A stretch of DNA of 64,000 nucleotides from Leptotrichia massiliensis (GTDB lineage: Bacteria; Fusobacteriota; Fusobacteriia; Fusobacteriales; Leptotrichiaceae), in contig NZ_FNVZ01000005.1 of NCBI RefSeq assembly GCF_900104625.1, forward strand, positions 558,001 to 622,000, read 5' to 3'. Shown here piece by piece: positions 63,269-64,000 of the stretch (the first letter of the stretch is position 1; every line of letters begins with the position of its first letter). The position numbers and the translations under genes are program-made. Under the pieces are notes generated by a model. The model saw nothing but the letters and a program-made list of their open reading frames with translations. It ran no database searches and was not told where the DNA came from.

Positions 63269-64000
63269 ATGAAAAATATTGGAAATATTGAACAATTGGA
63301 AAGTACAAAAAATACGGAAAGTTATATTGAAAGGGATATAAAAAATGCAAAGGAAATTCTGGAAAGAATGAATCCTAATCAGAAAATTAATTATCATACG
63401 ATTTTGACAAAACTGATTTCAGATTGGAAAAACAAGGATATTCGTCCTAAAATATTGATTCATAGTTGCTGTGCGCCTTGCAGTACTTATACGCTGGAAT
63501 TTTTAACGCAATATGCAGACGTGACCGTTCTGTTTGCAAATAATAACATTCATCCAAAGGCAGAATATATGAAAAGAGCCTTGGTACAGGAGGAATTTAT
63601 TAAGAAGTTCAACGAGCGTACTGGAAATAATGTTGGATTTATTGAAGATGAATATAAGCCGATGGTCTTTTATAAAGCTGTGAAAGGGCTGGAAAAGGAG
63701 AAGGAAGGTGGAGCAAGATGTACTGCCTGTTTTCAGATGAGGCTTGACATTGTGGCAAAAAAGGCTCAGGAATTGGGGTTTGACTATTTTGGAAGCGCCT
63801 TGACGTTAAGTCCGCATAAGAACAGCCAGCTGATAAACACGTTGGGACTCGAAATTCAGGAAATTTTTGATGTAAAATATCTGCCATCTGACTTTAAGAA
63901 AAATAACGGATACAAACGTTCAGTTGATATGTGTGCAGAATATGATGTGTATAGGCAATGTTACTGTGGATGCGTATTTGCCGCGATGGATCAGGGGATT
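63269..64000 (+). CDS. queH: Epoxyqueuosine reductase QueH (3' end outside window)
   Basis: Performs the last step of queuosine synthesis on tRNA, reducing epoxyqueuosine. ATG at 63269 opens a frame that is still open at the right edge (244 residues visible). Diagnostic cysteines: HSCCAPC (about 68-74), GGARCTACFQMRL (about 147-159) and YRQCYCGC (about 229-236), which bind an iron-sulfur cluster and a further metal. The FGSALTLSPHKNS segment is typical. This is the non-homologous alternative to QueG. GGGAG lies 13 bases before ATG, rather far. The extra 45 N-terminal residues before the conserved core are charged and variable. Confidence 0.93.
   Translation, partial: MKNIGNIEQLESTKNTESYIERDIKNAKEILERMNPNQKINYHTILTKLISDWKNKDIRPKILIHSCCAPCSTYTLEFLTQYADVTVLFANNNIHPKAEYMKRALVQEEFIKKFNERTGNNVGFIEDEYKPMVFYKAVKGLEKEKEGGARCTACFQMRLDIVAKKAQELGFDYFGSALTLSPHKNSQLINTLGLEIQEIFDVKYLPSDFKKNNGYKRSVDMCAEYDVYRQCYCGCVFAAMDQGI

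Overview
The window is AT-rich DNA from a diderm (two-membrane) fermentative bacterium. It encodes a maltoporin-type outer membrane barrel, TolC/MacA/MacB export, LolC/LolD-like and LolA-like proteins, and a nine-gene V-type (A/V) ATPase. Glycolysis is represented by pfkA and pyk, and PTS components by ptsI and an EIIA. This combination, with the codon usage and protein character, fits the Fusobacteriota, most likely Leptotrichia or a close relative. That assignment is inference from gene content; there is no rRNA in the window to confirm it. I recognised no tRNA, rRNA, CRISPR array, insertion sequence or prophage.

Layout. 1-1186: the 3' end of an unidentified gene, then a Dam-type adenine methyltransferase. 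1194-3399: groES-groEL under a CIRCE operator. 3408-6732 (minus strand): HMG-CoA synthase, a hexapeptide acetyltransferase and HMG-CoA reductase, i.e. the entry to the mevalonate pathway. 6806-16738: a small secreted protein, then a long same-strand run of mreC, a LolA-like protein, recO, a PTS EIIA, nrdR, an FtsB/DivIC-like protein, a membrane protein, a DegP-like protease, a LolC/LolD-like ABC pair, dinB and cdd. 16918-19369: an SH3-domain secreted protein and a convergent ABC-F ATPase with degenerate motifs. 19460-22489: a PHP phosphatase, a Nudix hydrolase and two uncharacterised genes. 22561-28660: pfkA, pyk, recR, an ankyrin-repeat protein and ptsI. 28797-31053: a DJ-1/PfpI protein, rsmH and an FtsL-like protein.

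31055-40022: V-ATPase operon in the order H/G-like, I, K, E, C, F, A, B, D. The K subunit carries every residue known to bind Na+ in the Enterococcus hirae enzyme, so a sodium pump is predicted. 40009-41231 (minus): AI-2E-family permease. 41476-51568: a maltodextrin uptake and degradation locus containing malK, maltoporin, a lipoprotein binding protein, malF, malG, a lipoprotein alpha-amylase and, convergently, a cytoplasmic neopullulanase-type GH13. Together these would let the cell cleave, import and hydrolyse alpha-glucans, feeding pfkA, pyk and the PTS genes upstream.

51737-56522: a TolC-MacA-MacB efflux operon with MacB split into ATPase and permease, behind a palindromic operator-like site. 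56544-57813: carboxynorspermidine decarboxylase. 57898-61757: an unrecognised TPR-like protein, a multi-pass membrane protein and a secreted amidase, the best candidate here for an undescribed functional unit. 61802-64000: an aminotransferase and the 5' part of queH, which runs off the window.

Non-coding features include many clear sigma-70-type promoters and intrinsic terminators, two or more copies of a degenerate intergenic repeat (clearest at 7413 and 17554), a perfect hairpin between the V-ATPase K and E genes, and an inverted repeat around the queH promoter. Several starts were moved downstream of the longest open frame because a Shine-Dalgarno site and family alignment favour the internal ATG.
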